From an uncultured Dehalococcoidia bacterium (GTDB lineage: Bacteria; Chloroflexota; Dehalococcoidia; Dehalococcoidales; UBA3254), in contig CAITCX010000200.1 of assembly GCA_903890885.1 (NCBI GenBank), positions 1 through 5,020 on the forward strand: a stretch of 5,020 nt of DNA, read 5' to 3'. The notes below the pieces were generated by a model that did not search any database, was not told the origin of the DNA, and saw only the letters and a program-made list of their open reading frames with translations. This document shows, in pieces, positions 1-4,535 of this stretch; position 1 is the first letter of the stretch; the number at the start of each line of letters is the position of its first letter. The translations under genes were made by a program, and so were the position numbers.

Positions 1-159
1 AGCATCGAAGGTGATCACTTTGAAGTAATTTTTAAAAACAGAACTTTGCCGCCCCCAAGTCTGCAGCGAGGAATCGAATCCACCGATTAATAGCAGCGGC
101 TTTCCCTGACCCTCGACTTTATAATGGATTTTAATACCGTTTATTACGGTCTCAGACAC
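1..159 (-). CDS. alpha/beta-fold hydrolase, N-terminal part (cut by left window edge)
   Basis: The first 53 codons are visible and the rest lies outside the window. Seen: the start is GTG at 157-159, with GGAG seven bases upstream (167-170). The translation begins MSETVINGIKIHYKVEGQGK, continues with a hydrophobic strand ending LLLIGGFDSS (residues 22-31), then LQTWGRQ, and reaches VITFDA at the edge. Known: this order (strand, short turn, 'Y.VEG.G.PLLLIHGF..S...W', then 'F.VITFD.RG.G') is the N-terminus of alpha/beta hydrolase fold-1 enzymes such as esterases, C-C bond hydrolases and haloperoxidase-like proteins. The usual oxyanion-loop HG is GG here. The catalytic nucleophile elbow, acid and histidine are beyond the edge, so activity and substrate cannot be judged. 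It probably has its own promoter in the 112-bp gap after the zinc-finger gene. The family is fairly sure; the exact function is open. Confidence 0.82.
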   Translation of the reverse strand, partial: MSETVINGIKIHYKVEGQGKPLLLIGGFDSSLQTWGRQSSVFKNYFKVITFDA

Positions 160-168
160 GCTTTTTCT

Positions 169-205
169 CCAGAACTTATATTCTCTTCAAGTATATCAGT
201 TCTGG
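169..205 (-). promoter_or_regulatory. inverted repeat in the leader of the hydrolase gene, touching its ribosome site
   Basis: Two perfect 8-base arms, CCAGAACT (169-176) and AGTTCTGG (198-205), flank 21 bases. Inside them TATA (177-180) can pair with TATA (192-195) across a two-base bulge. Read as minus-strand RNA, the 3' arm ends in the GG of the GGAG ribosome site, so folding would partly hide it. It could be a translational control hairpin or an operator. The pairing is seen; the role is inferred. Confidence 0.4.
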
Positions 206-228
206 GAAAAGGAATAGTAAGAACAAAT

Positions 229-258
229 ATTAAATTAATCACCGCACAATATAAGCAA
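229..258 (-). promoter_or_regulatory. candidate sigma-70-type promoter for the hydrolase gene
   Basis: On the minus strand, TTGCTT (253-258) is followed after 18 bases by TTTAAT (229-234), which is one base from the TATAAT consensus. Transcription would begin near 222, giving a leader of about 60 nt that contains the 169-205 inverted repeat. The -35 match is only 3 of 6, so this is a weak call. Confidence 0.3.
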
Positions 259-271
259 CTTATGCTGAAAC

Positions 272-559
272 CTAAATTTTACCTGACCCTTTACAATTGG
301 GGCAGGCTGACCAGTTGCCCATAAAGTTGATCCGGCCGGTCCCGGCGCAGCGTCCGCAAGTAGCCAGCAGGGTGGAAACGATATTAGCTTCAAATGCCTT
401 CATGCCCCGGCAAGCCGGGCAGCGCTCACCGCCGGTCTTTCCATAGGGGTTTAATCCGGCACCCTGACAATATGGGCACTTCCATGTGCTATAGTTGGCT
501 GGTCTGGCACCTTTCGTCGCAGCGCTGAGCGAAACTATGTTAATTTCATAATTAGCCAC
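272..559 (-). CDS. free-standing DnaJ-type CxxCxGxG zinc-finger protein, 95 aa
   Basis: Seen: start GTG (557-559), with a perfect AGGAGG five bases upstream, and stop TAG (272-274). The protein has four CxxC pairs: CPYCQGAG (residues 28-35), CPACRGMK (47-54), CGRCAGTG (68-75) and CPNCKGSG (86-93). The second is degenerate after the cysteines. Known: in DnaJ/Hsp40 four such repeats with similar spacing form a two-zinc domain, repeats 1 and 4 holding one zinc and 2 and 3 the other. There the domain lies between the J-domain and the substrate-binding C-terminal domains. Here both partners are absent; the 27 residues before the first repeat hold no HPD motif. Small proteins like this are often annotated only as DnaJ-like zinc-finger or molecular chaperone DnaJ. 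Inferred: a cytosolic zinc protein that may bind unfolded protein or nucleic acid. No terminator is seen before the next gene downstream. Confidence 0.88.
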   Translation of the reverse strand: MANYEINIVSLSAATKGARPANYSTWKCPYCQGAGLNPYGKTGGERCPACRGMKAFEANIVSTLLATCGRCAGTGRINFMGNWSACPNCKGSGKI

Positions 560-612
560 TATTACCTCCTACCGGTTGCCCGGGAATCTCATCATTTTAA
601 TATGTTTCCCCT

Positions 613-641
613 AGTCTAGTACACTCACAGCAGTAAGTAAA
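613..641 (-). promoter_or_regulatory. candidate promoter of the DnaJ-type zinc-finger gene
   Basis: On the minus strand, TTTACT (636-641) is followed after 17 bases by TAGACT (613-618), each 4 of 6 to consensus. The leader would be about 47 nt. Just upstream is a small CCCC/GGGG inverted repeat (644-647 with 654-657). Weak evidence. Confidence 0.25.
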
Positions 642-753
642 TACCCCTTCAATGGGGAATTAGATTGTTACTAGCTCTATATACCTAACAATATCCGGTG
701 AATAAATAATATTTGATAGTATATTCAGAATATTACGCTCATTTCCAGAATAA

Positions 754-786
754 AAAAATAGGCCGGGTTTTCCCCGGCCTATTTTT
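754..786 (-). terminator. intrinsic terminator of the 101-aa zinc-ribbon gene
   Basis: A perfect 14-bp stem pairs 754-767 with 773-786 around a 5-base loop; its core is GGCCGGG/CCCGGCC. On the minus strand the GC-rich core is followed by a run of seven T. It sits about 20 bases after the stop codon of the minus-strand gene ending at 807. Because A and T runs flank both sides it could also stop plus-strand transcription. No plus-strand gene is seen here, so its main job is the minus-strand gene. Confidence 0.9.
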
Positions 787-806
787 ATTTCACAAATTAG
801 TCGATA

Positions 807-1112
807 CTATCTGCTTTTGGTGTAGCAATCCCTGCAGAGAACCGGCTTATCACCGCGAGGCTGAAAAGGAACCTCTGTCTGCTTACCGCACTGTCCGCAG
901 GTAGCGGGATACATCTGGCGTGGGCCTCTATCACCGTAGCTGCTACCGCCGCTTCCGCCGTTCCGCTCAACTTTCCTGGCACGACGACAAGTAGGGCAAC
1001 GCTTGGGCTCATTGGTGAACTGCTTAGAAGCGTAAAATTCTTGCTCTTCCACCGTAAAAGCGAAAGATTTGCCGCAATCGGCACACTGTAGGGTTTTCTC
1101 TGTGTAAGTCAT
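807..1112 (-). CDS. zf-trcl / CxxC-x17-CxxC double zinc-ribbon protein, 101 aa
   Basis: Seen: ATG start (1110-1112) with GGGAGG nine bases upstream, and stop TAG (807-809). The N-terminal half reads TLQCADCGKSFAF, then EQEFYASKQF, then EPKRCPTCRRARK, so Cys10/13 and Cys39/42 make one zinc site. A Gly/Ser-rich linker (residues 51-63) follows. The C-terminal half has Cys72/75 and Cys93/96 separated by exactly 17 residues, with VPFQPRGDKPVLCRDCY. Known: the first half matches the probable zinc-ribbon family zf-trcl, and the second the CxxC-x17-CxxC domain that often follows it. These proteins are common in Chloroflexota and candidate phyla and lack an assigned function. Inferred: a small cytosolic nucleic-acid- or protein-binding factor. 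Its leader contains an inverted repeat that can hide the ribosome site, and a strong terminator follows, so it is transcribed alone. Confidence 0.92.
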   Translation of the reverse strand: MTYTEKTLQCADCGKSFAFTVEEQEFYASKQFTNEPKRCPTCRRARKVERNGGSGGSSYGDRGPRQMYPATCGQCGKQTEVPFQPRGDKPVLCRDCYTKSR

Positions 1113-1115
1113 TTT

Positions 1116-1159
1116 GAATGACCTCCCATAATATTAGTTGGCTAAGTCTGAGGTCATCC
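1116..1159 (-). promoter_or_regulatory. ribosome-site-occluding hairpin upstream of the zinc-ribbon gene
   Basis: Arm GAATGACCTC (1116-1125) is complementary to GAGGTCATCC (1150-1159). In minus-strand RNA this gives a 10-bp stem with a single G-U pair. The 3' arm contains four of the five bases of the GGAGG ribosome site (1122-1126). The 24-base loop holds a second 4-bp stem, UUAG with CUAA around CCAA. The start codon lies three bases after the stem. This is the arrangement of a translational switch or RNA thermometer. The pairing is seen; the regulatory role is inferred. Confidence 0.5.
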
Positions 1160-1181
1160 ATTCCGTCCGTAGTTGATATTA

Positions 1182-1211
1182 CCTAACGTCCTAACTGATA
1201 ACCTAACCTAA
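1182..1211. repeat. cluster of CCTAA(C/A) repeats in the divergent spacer
   Basis: CCTAAC occurs at 1182, 1190 and 1202, and CCTAAA at 1206. A related ACTAAACC/ACTAAAG stretch follows to about 1226. The spacings of 8, 12 and 4 bases are multiples of four rather than a helical turn. If the minus-strand promoter at 1229-1257 is real, the repeats lie in the leader RNA of the zinc-ribbon gene as UUAGG units. They could be a protein-binding array or simple low-complexity sequence. Confidence 0.4.
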
Positions 1212-1228
1212 ACTAAACCACTAAAGTC

Positions 1229-1257
1229 ATATTACCACATTCTAAAAATAAAATAAA
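1229..1257 (-). promoter_or_regulatory. candidate extended -10 promoter of the zinc-ribbon gene
   Basis: On the minus strand, TTTATT (1252-1257) is followed after 17 bases by TAATAT (1229-1234). The -10 is preceded by TGG, which fits an extended -10 element. Transcription would start near 1222 and give a leader of about 110 nt carrying the CCTAA repeats and the hairpin over the ribosome site. Confidence 0.4.
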
Positions 1258-1305
1258 GCGAATCCTATCCATCGAAAGTTGCTGGTTGCGATTCATTATT
1301 GGGTA

Positions 1306-1335
1306 TTGACATAAATCGCTGCAGGCGGTTAACTT
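1306..1335 (+). promoter_or_regulatory. candidate promoter of the three-gene operon
   Basis: A perfect TTGACA (1306-1311) is followed after 17-18 bases by TTAACT/TAACTT (1329-1335), only 3 of 6 to the -10 consensus. A second TATTGAC lies 35 bases further on (1339-1345), too close to the start codon to be a -35. A 6-base inverted repeat, CGCTGC (1317-1322) with GCAGCG (1350-1355), spans the probable start of transcription. Confidence 0.4.
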
Positions 1336-1371
1336 AATTATTGACTTTCGCAGCGGCAAAAAGGAGAGAAC

Positions 1372-2016
1372 ATGGCTTATTGTACTAAATGCGGCAAACT
1401 TTTAAGTGCAGGTGATTGTTTTTGTGCTTCTTGCGGCAATCCCATCGCTGGTACTGCTTCCATGCCACCTGTTTCACCTACTCCACCGCCCGCATCTGCA
1501 GCCCACCCTCAACCTTTGGTTATGCCGCCGCCTAAACTTCCTACTCCCACCGCGGCCTCTGAAGAAACAGTTTCAGGCGCTTTCCCTGTTTCCCGCAAAA
1601 AGGGTTTGTTCGCTCTTGAGAGTTTCCATATTGTATTTACAAGCCAGCGTTTGATTCTAGCAGCTTTCACTAACGAGATGGCCAAGGCAGCAGCAAAAGA
1701 AGAGGGTAAAGCGGGTTTCTTAGCCGGCATGATGGGCGCTATGACCCTGGGCTACAACTACTATAAGCACTACCAGACTAAGGACCCGGAAGCAGCCCTC
1801 ATGGAAAATCCCCAGAATTTTGCTATTGATATCAGCCGCATTCGCAAAATAAAACTGGAATTGGGTAAAAGGCAAATCGATCACAGTCGTAATATTGACA
1901 CTTATGATAACAGCAAATTAGAAATAGAAACTGTGGGAGATAAGTTTACTTTTGCCGTCCCTCATCATTTTTACAATATGGCACAGGATATCATCCGGAA
2001 ATCTGGTTTAATGTAA
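1372..2016 (+). CDS. zinc-ribbon protein with PH-like C-terminal domain, 214 aa
   Basis: Seen: ATG start with AAGGAG six bases upstream. Residues 1-25 form a zinc ribbon, with Cys4/Cys7 and Cys18/Cys21 in YCTKCGKLL...FCASCGNPI; Cys16 is an extra cysteine. A Pro/Ala-rich disordered linker covers about residues 28-66. The rest (about 77-214) starts with a beta-rich stretch containing VFTSQRLIL. It continues with an Ala/Gly-rich helical insert (about 103-132) and returns to beta-strands (FAIDISRIRKIKLEL, KLEIETVGDKFTFAV), ending in an amphipathic helix. Known: the 'T..RLIL' and 'I..I..I' pattern recurs in bacterial PH-like domains, and a zinc ribbon plus proline linker is a frequent N-terminal extension in membrane-associated proteins. 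Inferred: a cytosolic, possibly membrane-peripheral protein; no transmembrane segment is clear. It is the first gene of an operon, with the next gene 26 bp downstream. The zinc ribbon is sure, the PH-like call moderate, the function unknown. Confidence 0.85.
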   Translation: MAYCTKCGKLLSAGDCFCASCGNPIAGTASMPPVSPTPPPASAAHPQPLVMPPPKLPTPTAASEETVSGAFPVSRKKGLFALESFHIVFTSQRLILAAFTNEMAKAAAKEEGKAGFLAGMMGAMTLGYNYYKHYQTKDPEAALMENPQNFAIDISRIRKIKLELGKRQIDHSRNIDTYDNSKLEIETVGDKFTFAVPHHFYNMAQDIIRKSGLM

Positions 2017-2042
2017 TGATTTATTCTTAAAAGGAGTTTGAA

Positions 2043-2762
2043 ATGAAGATATTGCTGGGAATTGTCATCGCTGTCGTAGTTATAGCGATAATCGTGGTAG
2101 GCGTATTGGGCTATCTGGGTTTTATGCCAGGCGTTTCCAATCTTTTCGGGTCCAATAAGCCCAGGGATCTGGGGGTATCTTATACCTCTAATGATTTTAA
2201 GAGTGCCCGAGCGAAAACCAACACGATTATAACTGATTTGCCATCGGAAGCGTCTCCGGAGGCCAGTATTAAATTCGGGACACCGCGAAAGGTAGATGCG
2301 ACATTTACCCAGGCTGAATGCAACGCACTTCTCAATAACCATCCCTGGAAGTATTACCCCTTAAAAGACTGCCAATTAAAAATCAACCCGGACGGCAGCG
2401 CCGCATTTTCCGCGGTTTTGATGGTAGATCGTTTGCGGGATACCGCCCAAGCTCTGGGCACCTCTGAAGAGAACCTGAAGGTCATTGAAGACTACCTGAA
2501 ACTGGTTCCAGGCGACCCGCCTATCTACGTTGAAGGCAAGGCCGGCATTACCAATAACCAGATATCCGTTTTGAATGTGGCCGATATTGAAGTAGGAAAA
2601 TTGTCTTTTACTAAGCAGGTGGTGGACAATGAAAACAGCCTTACCAATGAGGCTGAAAACCTGATGGGAAGCATCACCGGCATGAATATCGAATCGCTGC
2701 AAATCGTTAACGGCACCTTCCACTTCAAAGGCACTTTGCCGGATGTGGCCAGGTCAAAATAA
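2043..2762 (+). CDS. N-terminally membrane-anchored extracytoplasmic protein of unknown function, 239 aa
   Basis: Seen: ATG start with AAGGAG six bases upstream, 26 bp after the previous stop. Residues 3-28 are an uninterrupted run of Ile, Val, Leu, Ala and Gly behind a single Lys, with no cleavage site or lipobox that I can see, so a signal anchor is likely. A hydrophilic stretch (about 37-80) follows. The remaining 150 residues alternate beta-strands and helices: ATFTQAECNALLNN, then CQLKINPDGSAAFSAVL, then IYVEGKAGI, ISVLNVADIEVGKLSF, and a closing strand IVNGTFHFKGTLP. Inferred: 'a helix that begins F/LT..E.N.LL, a strand reading G.A.FSA, and a late IEVG.L' resembles the layout of YpmS-like or LmeA-like lipid-binding envelope proteins. 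This is a resemblance in layout, not a family match. It sits between two membrane-linked genes in one operon. Real gene: sure; function: unknown. Confidence 0.82.
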   Translation: MKILLGIVIAVVVIAIIVVGVLGYLGFMPGVSNLFGSNKPRDLGVSYTSNDFKSARAKTNTIITDLPSEASPEASIKFGTPRKVDATFTQAECNALLNNHPWKYYPLKDCQLKINPDGSAAFSAVLMVDRLRDTAQALGTSEENLKVIEDYLKLVPGDPPIYVEGKAGITNNQISVLNVADIEVGKLSFTKQVVDNENSLTNEAENLMGSITGMNIESLQIVNGTFHFKGTLPDVARSK

Positions 2763-2779
2763 AAACAGGACCAAAAACT

Positions 2780-3520
2780 TTGAATATTAAAAATAATCCA
2801 CCCCGCCGTACCGCTATAATCTGGATGGGTATTATGGTGGTGGGGTTGTTCATCATATTCCTGCCAGGTATAATTGGGTTGGACGGGTTCGATGGCGGCT
2901 TTGCACTATCCTGCCTGGGCGGTTTCATCGCCATTATGGCTATAATTGCTATAGTGATATATCTACAAATGGCCGGAATTCTTGATCGCATCACTAAAAA
3001 AGAGAACATTTTAGTCTACTGGAAATATACCCCGGAAGAATGGAAACAATATACCGAGGAGGAACACAAAGAGGATGCTACCGGACGCCGTGATTTGTTT
3101 CTCTTGATTACCATAATCTCTGTATTTGTAGGTATAATATTCTGGTTGATGGTAAGGGACAACCCATTAGTAATAATAGGTGTAGTATTGGGAATAGTTG
3201 CCATAACTGGCATCGCAGCCTGGGCCTCCGGTCTAGCCAATTATAGAAACAATAAAAGGAATTTGGGAGAGGTGTTCATCTCTTTGGATGGCGCATATCT
3301 TAACCGGCAATTGCATGTTTGGAAAGGTATTGGCAACAAACTGGAAGGCATTACCTTTGAAGAATCTTTCAAGCCGCAACCCAGGATAATAATCGATTAC
3401 TCTTCTCCGGCTCGAGGTAGTCGTAACTTTTATACTGCTCGTATTCCGGTACCTCCTGGTCAGGAAGAACTGGCCCAGAGGGTAGTGGCAGATATTACCT
3501 CGGTACATTTAATGAAGTAA
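2780..3520 (+). CDS. four-helix membrane protein with soluble C-terminal domain, 246 aa
   Basis: Seen: the chosen start is TTG at 2780, with AGGA nine bases upstream and 17 bp after the previous stop. The frame is open further upstream; the first ATG (residue 16) would cut into helix 1, so TTG fits better but is not certain. Predicted helices: about 12-33, 41-65, 106-125 and 129-153. Between helices 2 and 3 is a charged segment with the striking motif VYWKYTPEEWKQYTEEE (79-95). After helix 4, RNNKRN marks the cytosolic side. Residues 162-246 form a soluble domain of beta-strands (GEVFISLDGAYLN, HVWKGIGNKLEGITFEE, PRIIIDYSS, FYTARIPVPPG) ending in a helix, LAQRVVADI. Inferred: this closing order is what a PH-like or YcxB-like cytosolic domain would show. 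Last gene of the operon; function unknown. Confidence 0.8.
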   Translation: MNIKNNPPRRTAIIWMGIMVVGLFIIFLPGIIGLDGFDGGFALSCLGGFIAIMAIIAIVIYLQMAGILDRITKKENILVYWKYTPEEWKQYTEEEHKEDATGRRDLFLLITIISVFVGIIFWLMVRDNPLVIIGVVLGIVAITGIAAWASGLANYRNNKRNLGEVFISLDGAYLNRQLHVWKGIGNKLEGITFEESFKPQPRIIIDYSSPARGSRNFYTARIPVPPGQEELAQRVVADITSVHLMK

Positions 3521-3528
3521 TAAAATTA

Positions 3529-3558
3529 CCACCTGTCTGGGTTTTACCATCAGGTTGG
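3529..3558 (+). other. imperfect hairpin between the operon and the Fe-S gene
   Basis: CCACCTG (3529-3535) can pair with CAGGTTGG (3551-3558) as 7 bp with one bulged T, and TGG (3538-3540) with CCA (3547-3549) inside. It begins nine bases after the operon's stop codon. No T-run follows directly, so it is not a standard intrinsic terminator; the operon's end therefore remains undefined. Confidence 0.3.
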
Positions 3559-3585
3559 ATGATGAAGAACCATAATTTGTATAAC
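3555..3585 (+). promoter_or_regulatory. weak candidate promoter of the Fe-S subunit gene
   Basis: TATAAC (3580-3585) is a 5 of 6 -10 match. The best -35 is TTGGAT (3555-3560) at a long 19-base spacing, overlapping the 3529-3558 hairpin. A leader of about 30 nt would result. Confidence 0.25.
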
Positions 3586-3623
3586 TTCTATTTTTTAATA
3601 CCTTGACTAAAGGAGAAAGAACG

Positions 3624-4436
3624 GTGAAAGTTTTTATTCATGACACTTCGCTGTGCAACGGTTGTTATAATTGCCAGATTGCCTGTAAAGACGAGCATGT
3701 AGCCAATGATTGGACACCATATGCTAAACCCCAACCTGAGGTCGGTCAGTTCTGGCTAAAGTTGTCGGAAAAGGTTAGAGGCCAGGTTCCCCGCGTGAAA
3801 GTGGCTTATTATCCAGTCCTGTGCCAGCATTGTGATACTGCCCCCTGTATGGCCGCCTGTAAAGTCAAGGACGCCATCTATAAGAGAGAAGACGGTTTGG
3901 TGATAATTGATGCGGTTAAGTGCACTGGTTGCCGCAATTGTTTAGATGCCTGTCCCTACGGTGCCATCTACTTTAATGCGGATCTGAACTTGGCCCAAAA
4001 ATGTACAGGCTGCGCTCACCTGCTCGATAGAGGTTGGAAAGAGCCCCGTTGTGTTGATGCTTGTCCGACTCTCGCACTCAAATTCATGGAGGAGTCCGAT
4101 GCTAAGGAACTAATCAACAAATCCGAACTGCTCAAACCAGAGCGCCAGAACGCTGAAAGGGTTAGAGTTTACTATCTCAATCTTCCTAAGAGATTCATTG
4201 CTGGCACCGTCTACGACCCGGTGGAGAAAGAAGTTGTCATCGGCGCCAAAGTTACTCTCGTGGATTCGATTAATAATAAGAGCTACATCGCGGCGACCAA
4301 TAGCTTCGGTGATTTCGAATTTGAGAATCTACCCGTATCCAAGTTTGTGATCAACATCGAGAAAGGCCAGAATTCCAAAAAAATCAAAGTCAGCACCGAT
4401 TCGGATGTCAGTCTGGGCGATATCCCTCTTGCGTAG
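3624..4436 (+). CDS. 16-cysteine Fe-S electron-transfer subunit of a molybdopterin oxidoreductase, with C-terminal carboxypeptidase-regulatory-like domain, 270 aa
   Basis: Seen: GTG start at 3624 with AAGGAG eight bases upstream; an in-frame TTG at 3603 has no ribosome site. Cysteines come in four groups: 11/14/17/21 (CNGCYNCQIAC), 67/70/75/79 (CQHCDTAPCMAAC), 100/103/106/110 (CTGCRNCLDAC) and 127/130/143/147. That is enough for four [4Fe-4S] clusters. From about residue 190 a beta-rich domain follows (FIAGTVYDP, GAKVTLVD, NSFGDFEFENLP). Known: the first part is the DmsB/PhsB/NrfC-type subunit that wires a molybdopterin catalytic subunit. A C-terminal beta domain of this kind occurs in the small subunit of pyrogallol-phloroglucinol transhydroxylase, which has a similar length. 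Inferred: a transhydroxylase-like beta subunit, but the substrate depends on its catalytic partner. None is encoded nearby, since the next gene is convergent gyrA. No signal peptide, so it is cytosolic unless carried by a partner. Confidence 0.9.
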   Translation: MKVFIHDTSLCNGCYNCQIACKDEHVANDWTPYAKPQPEVGQFWLKLSEKVRGQVPRVKVAYYPVLCQHCDTAPCMAACKVKDAIYKREDGLVIIDAVKCTGCRNCLDACPYGAIYFNADLNLAQKCTGCAHLLDRGWKEPRCVDACPTLALKFMEESDAKELINKSELLKPERQNAERVRVYYLNLPKRFIAGTVYDPVEKEVVIGAKVTLVDSINNKSYIAATNSFGDFEFENLPVSKFVINIEKGQNSKKIKVSTDSDVSLGDIPLA

Positions 4437-4465
4437 ATCAACCTGTAAGTTAAACCGAGCATAAA

Positions 4466-4506
4466 ATTAAAGGTACAGCTTTTTCAAAAGCCATCCCCTT
4501 AATTTT
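4466..4506 (+). terminator. probable terminator shared by the Fe-S gene and convergent gyrA
   Basis: An inner stem GCTTTT/AAAAGC (4478-4483 with 4486-4491) lies inside an outer imperfect stem. In it ATTAAAGG (4466-4473) pairs with the CCCCTTAAT region (4495-4503), one A-C mismatch. A T-run with one C follows on the plus strand (4503-4510). On the minus strand an A/T-rich stretch also follows, so it may serve both convergent genes. The stem is AT-rich, so the call is moderate. Confidence 0.45.
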
Positions 4507-4535
4507 TCTTTGCTTTAATACCAGAATATTATTGT

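Noticed and set aside
124..324. Plus-strand open frame of 66 codons
   Set aside because: It overlaps the start of the hydrolase gene, its leader and the end of the zinc-finger gene antisense, with no family features.
721..733. Small palindrome ATATTC-A-GAATAT
   Set aside because: AT-rich, only six bases per arm, and about 160 bases from the nearest start codon; likely chance.
713..904. Plus-strand open frame of 63 codons
   Set aside because: It runs through the terminator stem and the 3' end of the minus-strand zinc-ribbon gene, and has no ribosome site or recognisable motif.
1182..1219. Telomere-like or CRISPR-like repeat array
   Set aside because: The units are only 5-6 bases, irregularly spaced, without unique spacers of constant length, and inside a short gene spacer.
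1971..2342. Minus-strand open frame of 123 codons opposite the membrane-anchored protein, and a similar one at 2376-2723
   Set aside because: Both are antisense to well-supported genes with good ribosome sites and show no domain pattern.
3603..3623. An in-frame TTG that would lengthen the Fe-S subunit by seven residues
   Set aside because: It has no ribosome site, and its extra codons consist of the AAGGAG ribosome site of the GTG at 3624.
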